From Actinomycetota bacterium (lineage in GTDB: Bacteria; Actinomycetota; Actinomycetes; Mycobacteriales; Mycobacteriaceae), in assembly GCA_005787665.1 (NCBI GenBank), contig SYAB01000456.1:1-10378 (forward strand): a stretch of 10,378 nt of DNA, in the 5' to 3' direction. The translations under genes and the position numbers were made by a program. Below the pieces are notes generated by a model. It was not told where the DNA came from. It ran no database searches and saw only the letters and a list, made by a program, of their open reading frames with translations. Below, in pieces: positions 6,936 to 10,378 of this stretch; positions within the stretch are counted from its first letter, which is position 1, and every line of letters begins with the position of its first letter.

Positions 6936-8492
6936 ATGCCCGCTCCATCAGCCGATACTTTCGACCGCCTGCGAGCGTTGGCCGCGATCGAGGACCCCGC
7001 CGCGCGGCCGACGCGCACCGTCGAGGAGGTCTTCACCGGCCGGGCGTTGGGCACCATCCCGGTCGGTACCGCCGCCGATGTCGAGGCGGCATTCGCCAAG
7101 GCCCGGGCGGCCCAGGTCGACTGGGCCGAGCGCCCGGTCGCCGACCGGCTCAAGATCGTGCGCCGCTACCGCGACCTGATCGTCGAGAACCGCGAGTTCC
7201 TGATGGACCTGCTGCAGGCCGAAGCCGGCAAGGCCCGGTGGGCCGCCCAGGAGGAGGTCATCGACCTGATGACCAACGCCAACTACTACGCGGAGGTCTC
7301 CGAGGACCTGCTCAAGGCCCGCCGGGTGCCCTCGTTGCTGCCCGTCATCGGCCGCACCACCGTCCTCTATCAACCCGTGGGCGTGGTCGGGGTGATCTCG
7401 CCGTGGAACTACCCGATGACGCTGACCGCCTCCGACGCGGTGCCCGCGCTGATCGCCGGTAACGCGGTGGTGCTCAAACCCGACAGCCAGACCCCCTACA
7501 GCGCCCTCGCATGCGCCGAACTCCTCTACGAGGCCGGGCTGCCCCGTGCCCTGTACGCGATCGTGCCCGGGCCGGGCTCGATTGTCGGGACGGCGATCGT
7601 CGAACACTGCGACTACCTGATGTTCACCGGGTCGTCGGCGACCGGGAGCCAGCTCGCCGAGCAGTGCGGACGACGGCTGGTCGGCTTCTCCGCCGAACTC
7701 GGCGGTAAGAACGCGATGATCATCACCCGGCGGGCCAACCTGGACAAGGTCGCCGAGGCGGCCACCCGGGCGTGTTTCTCCAACGCCGGCCAGCTGTGCA
7801 TCTCGATCGAGCGGATCTACGTCGAGGCGCCGGTGTTCGAGGAGTTCACCCGCAAGTTCGGCGAGGCGGTCGACAAGATGCGCCTGGGTACCGAGTACGA
7901 CTTCTCCGCCGACATGGGCAGCCTGATCTCCGAAGGTCAGCTCAAGACCGTGGCGAGTCATGTCGAGGACGCGAAGGCCAAGGGCGCCACGGTGATCGCC
8001 GGCGGTAAGGCCCGGCCCGACATCGGCCCGCTGTTCTACGAGCCGACCGTTCTCACCGGGGTCACCGGCGAGATGGAATGCGCCGGTATCGAGACCTTCG
8101 GGCCGTTGGTCGCGATCTACCCGGTCGACAACATCGACGAGGCCGTGCAGAAGGCCAACGACACCAAGTACGGGCTCAACGCGAGCGTGTGGGCGGGTTC
8201 GGACGCCGAGGGCGAGAAGATCGCCGCCCGGCTTCGTTCGGGAACGGTCAACGTCAACGAGGGCTATGCCATGACGTGGGGCAGTCTCGGGGCGCCGATG
8301 GGCGGGATGGGAATCTCCGGTGTCGGACGCCGCCACGGCGCGGAGGGCCTGCTGAAATACACTGAAGCGCAGACCATTGCGACCGCCCGGGTACTCAATC
8401 TCGACCCGCCACTGGGCATGCCCAAGGAGCTGTGGCAGAAGTCGCTGTTCCCCCTGGTGCGAACCCTGATGCGCCTTCCCGGGCGCAGCTAG
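6936..8492 (+). CDS. gabD2: Succinate-semialdehyde dehydrogenase, GabD2 type (aldehyde dehydrogenase family)
   Basis: The product has 518 aa, the same length as M. tuberculosis GabD2 (Rv1731), which it follows from the first residues (MPAPSA-x-x-FDRLR) to the end (MRLPGRS). It oxidises succinate semialdehyde to succinate with NAD(P)+, feeding 4-aminobutyrate or 2-oxoglutarate bypass carbon into the TCA cycle in the cytosol. Landmarks are SPWNYP (155-160, oxyanion Asn158), Lys181 in LKPDS, the cofactor loop FTGSSATG (230-237), the general base E254 in AELGGKN, the nucleophile C288 in SNAGQLCIS, and ETFGP. The start ATG 6936 has GAGGTG at 6925-6930. It is 82 bases downstream of the MetE-like gene and probably has its own promoter. 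In M. tuberculosis the gene lies elsewhere on the chromosome. Confidence 0.95.
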   Translation: MPAPSADTFDRLRALAAIEDPAARPTRTVEEVFTGRALGTIPVGTAADVEAAFAKARAAQVDWAERPVADRLKIVRRYRDLIVENREFLMDLLQAEAGKARWAAQEEVIDLMTNANYYAEVSEDLLKARRVPSLLPVIGRTTVLYQPVGVVGVISPWNYPMTLTASDAVPALIAGNAVVLKPDSQTPYSALACAELLYEAGLPRALYAIVPGPGSIVGTAIVEHCDYLMFTGSSATGSQLAEQCGRRLVGFSAELGGKNAMIITRRANLDKVAEAATRACFSNAGQLCISIERIYVEAPVFEEFTRKFGEAVDKMRLGTEYDFSADMGSLISEGQLKTVASHVEDAKAKGATVIAGGKARPDIGPLFYEPTVLTGVTGEMECAGIETFGPLVAIYPVDNIDEAVQKANDTKYGLNASVWAGSDAEGEKIAARLRSGTVNVNEGYAMTWGSLGAPMGGMGISGVGRRHGAEGLLKYTEAQTIATARVLNLDPPLGMPKELWQKSLFPLVRTLMRLPGRS

Positions 8493-8511
8493 GCGTCGGC
8501 TGCAAGGGCTA

Positions 8512-8527
8512 CGCCCGTACGGGGGCG
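8512..8527. terminator. Weak hairpin between convergent genes
   Basis: CGCCC (8512-8516) pairs with GGGCG (8523-8527), and an alternative perfect palindrome CCCGTACGGG lies at 8514-8523. It sits between the gabD2 stop and the end of the minus-strand gene, where a bidirectional terminator would be expected. There is no U-tract. Confidence 0.3.
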
Positions 8528-8543
8528 GGTCGATAAACTCGGG

Positions 8544-8798
8544 TCAGCGCCCATGAAAACCGCCCGGATTGATGTGGGGGACATTGATGTTCGGCACGGG
8601 AATGTTCGGGATGGCGTTGGCTACCGCGTTGATGTTCGGCACGTTGACGCCGACGTTGCTGCATGCCGAAACGCCGACGACGTTCACACAGCCCCCCACC
8701 CCGGGTTCGGCGCTGAGGTGCGGCGGACTCGTGACCGAGGCGGCGATCACGGCCGCAGCGGCGGTAATCGCAAGGGTAACGATCCGGGTGATACGCAT
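8544..8798 (-). CDS. Small secreted Asn/Pro/Ile-repeat protein
   Basis: The product has 84 aa from ATG 8798. The ATG at 8807 is in frame but abuts the AGAGG site (8812-8808) with no spacing, so the fourth codon is the better start, 9 bases from that site. Residues 1-30 (MRITRIVTLAITAAAAVIAA and on to LSA) are a signal peptide with likely cleavage before EPG. The mature part has two cysteines (37 and 46), possibly a disulfide, then a run of related units VPNIN, IPNI, VPNIN, VPHINPGG (53-80). No enzyme or binding motif is evident and I recognise no named family. It lies 72 bases downstream of the hemophore-like gene on the same strand and may be co-transcribed with it. Confidence 0.7.
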   Translation of the reverse strand: MRITRIVTLAITAAAAVIAASVTSPPHLSAEPGVGGCVNVVGVSACSNVGVNVPNINAVANAIPNIPVPNINVPHINPGGFHGR

Positions 8799-8870
8799 GG
8801 CGGTCATCCTCTCGACGGCATATGTTGACGATTTTCTCGATCGGCATCGACGGCGGCTTCTCGAGGCCGA

Positions 8871-9206
8871 CTACAGGCACTGCGTCTCGAAGGCGGCCAA
8901 GGGCGCGCGGATGCCCTCCAGATCGGCTCTGATCGTGGGGTTGGAACTCAGATAGTTGTCGACATTGACGCGCAGTGTCTCCGTGTCCTGGCCCTTGAGG
9001 CTGGTGAAAAACGCGTTCACGTCAGGATTGGCGGTGAGATAGTCCGCCGTGGCACTGGAGACACCGGCCGATATTCGCGCCAGGTCCGCAGCGGTGCACG
9101 GGGTTGCCGGATCGGCCGAGGCGATCGCTCCGCCGCATAGGAGAACCGCAATGACGCTCGTGACGACAGCGACGAAGCGGAGAACAACGGCAAGTGGACG
9201 CGTCAT
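8871..9206 (-). CDS. Hemophore-related (MHB, Rv0203-like) secreted protein
   Basis: The product has 111 aa from ATG 9206, with GAAAGG five bases upstream; a longer open frame reaching 9590 runs antisense into ligA and is rejected. Residues 1-31 are a signal peptide ending ASA, with cleavage before DPATPC. The mature domain of about 80 aa shows the mycobacterial MHB pattern: CTAADLARIS, an ATADYLTANPDVNAFFTSLKG stretch (52-72), NVDNYLSSNP (81-90), IRADLEGIRAPL and a final cysteine. C37 and C110 could form a disulfide. Rv0203 binds haem through a Tyr and two His; here Tyr56 is present but the mature protein has no histidine, so haem binding is uncertain. It is divergent from ligA across a 123-base shared control region and is followed by the small repeat protein gene. 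Confidence 0.85.
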   Translation of the reverse strand: MTRPLAVVLRFVAVVTSVIAVLLCGGAIASADPATPCTAADLARISAGVSSATADYLTANPDVNAFFTSLKGQDTETLRVNVDNYLSSNPTIRADLEGIRAPLAAFETQCL

Positions 9207-9270
9207 GGGTGCCTTTCGGTCGATCGTTTCGTCAGGGCGTCGCATGCCACCCCTGCGTGACGACGGCCAG

Positions 9271-9276
9271 ATCTTA
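9271..9276 (-). promoter_or_regulatory. Possible -10 box for the hemophore-like gene
   Basis: On the minus strand this reads TAAGAT, a good TANNAT match, about 65 bases upstream of ATG 9206. With a 17-base spacer the -35 position falls at 9299-9294, inside the left arm of the inverted repeat. Confidence 0.4.
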
Positions 9277-9293
9277 CGGGGCCGGTCGCCCGG

Positions 9294-9315
9294 GGAACCG
9301 CCATTTCGCGGTTCC
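9294..9315. repeat. Perfect inverted repeat, candidate operator between ligA and the hemophore-like gene
   Basis: GGAACCGC (9294-9301) and GCGGTTCC (9308-9315) are perfect 8-base arms around the 6-base spacer CATTTC. The repeat ends two bases before the ligA -10 box and covers the expected -35 positions of both divergent promoters. Binding by a dimeric regulator is inferred from position and symmetry. The arm spacing does not fit the mycobacterial LexA box. Confidence 0.55.
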
Positions 9316-9317
9316 GA

Positions 9318-10378
<1,061 letters not shown>

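Noticed and set aside
5651..8336. Long minus-strand open frames opposite mnmA, the MetE-like gene and gabD2
   Set aside because: They lie opposite confidently identified genes, have His/Arg/Gly-heavy compositions without motifs, and reflect third-position GC bias.
9294..9315. LexA/SOS box reading of the GGAAC...GTTCC palindrome
   Set aside because: The mycobacterial SOS box has GAAC and GTTC separated by four bases; here the separation is twelve.

Overview
The window looks like chromosomal DNA of a Mycobacterium/Mycolicibacterium-type actinobacterium. It is GC-rich. The proteins read very close to M. tuberculosis EtfA (FixB), IscS, MnmA (TrmU), the Rv3015c-type MetE-like protein, GabD2 and LigA. 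GTG starts, TANNNT-type -10 boxes, leaderless-looking starts and small secreted MHB-family proteins are also typical of mycobacteria. The species cannot be named from this piece alone.

Layout. Positions 1-137 are the 3' end of etfA, closed by a strong hairpin terminator (162-196). Next is a 615-aa secreted protein (376-2223) with a mycobacterial signal peptide, one cadherin/Ig-like repeat and a C-terminal region I do not recognise, encoded in noticeably AT-richer DNA. From 2331 to 2753 lies a relic: a second, diverged etfA 3' tail, a shortened intergenic region without the terminator, and the first 113 codons of a second iscS. A convergent DUF6629 membrane-protein gene (3470-2775) follows. 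The intact operon iscS-mnmA-metE-like (3574-6853) comes next, with both junctions sharing a 4-base GTGA stop/start overlap. gabD2 (6936-8492) has its own leader. Two small secreted-protein genes run on the minus strand (8798-8544 and 9206-8871), the second being an MHB/hemophore-type protein. The 5' part of ligA (9330 to the window end) is divergent from them.

How they work together. IscS supplies persulfide sulfur and MnmA uses sulfur for 2-thiouridine at tRNA position 34, so their coupling is functional. The third gene is a core-size MetE-like zinc protein of uncertain methyl donor. GabD2 oxidises succinate semialdehyde. LigA is the essential NAD+-dependent DNA ligase.

Main points of interest. 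The etfA-iscS interval is a rearranged accessory hotspot. Gene X lies between two etfA 3'-end copies, and DUF6629 lies between two iscS 5'-end copies, a structure expected from nested single-crossover or duplication events. The two iscS copies show a mosaic mismatch pattern suggesting gene conversion. A perfect 8-bp-arm inverted repeat sits where the -35 regions of both the ligA promoter and the divergent hemophore-like gene promoter would fall. I found no complete new defence, CRISPR or mobile-element system; the unknown C-terminal domain of gene X is the most novel protein content.
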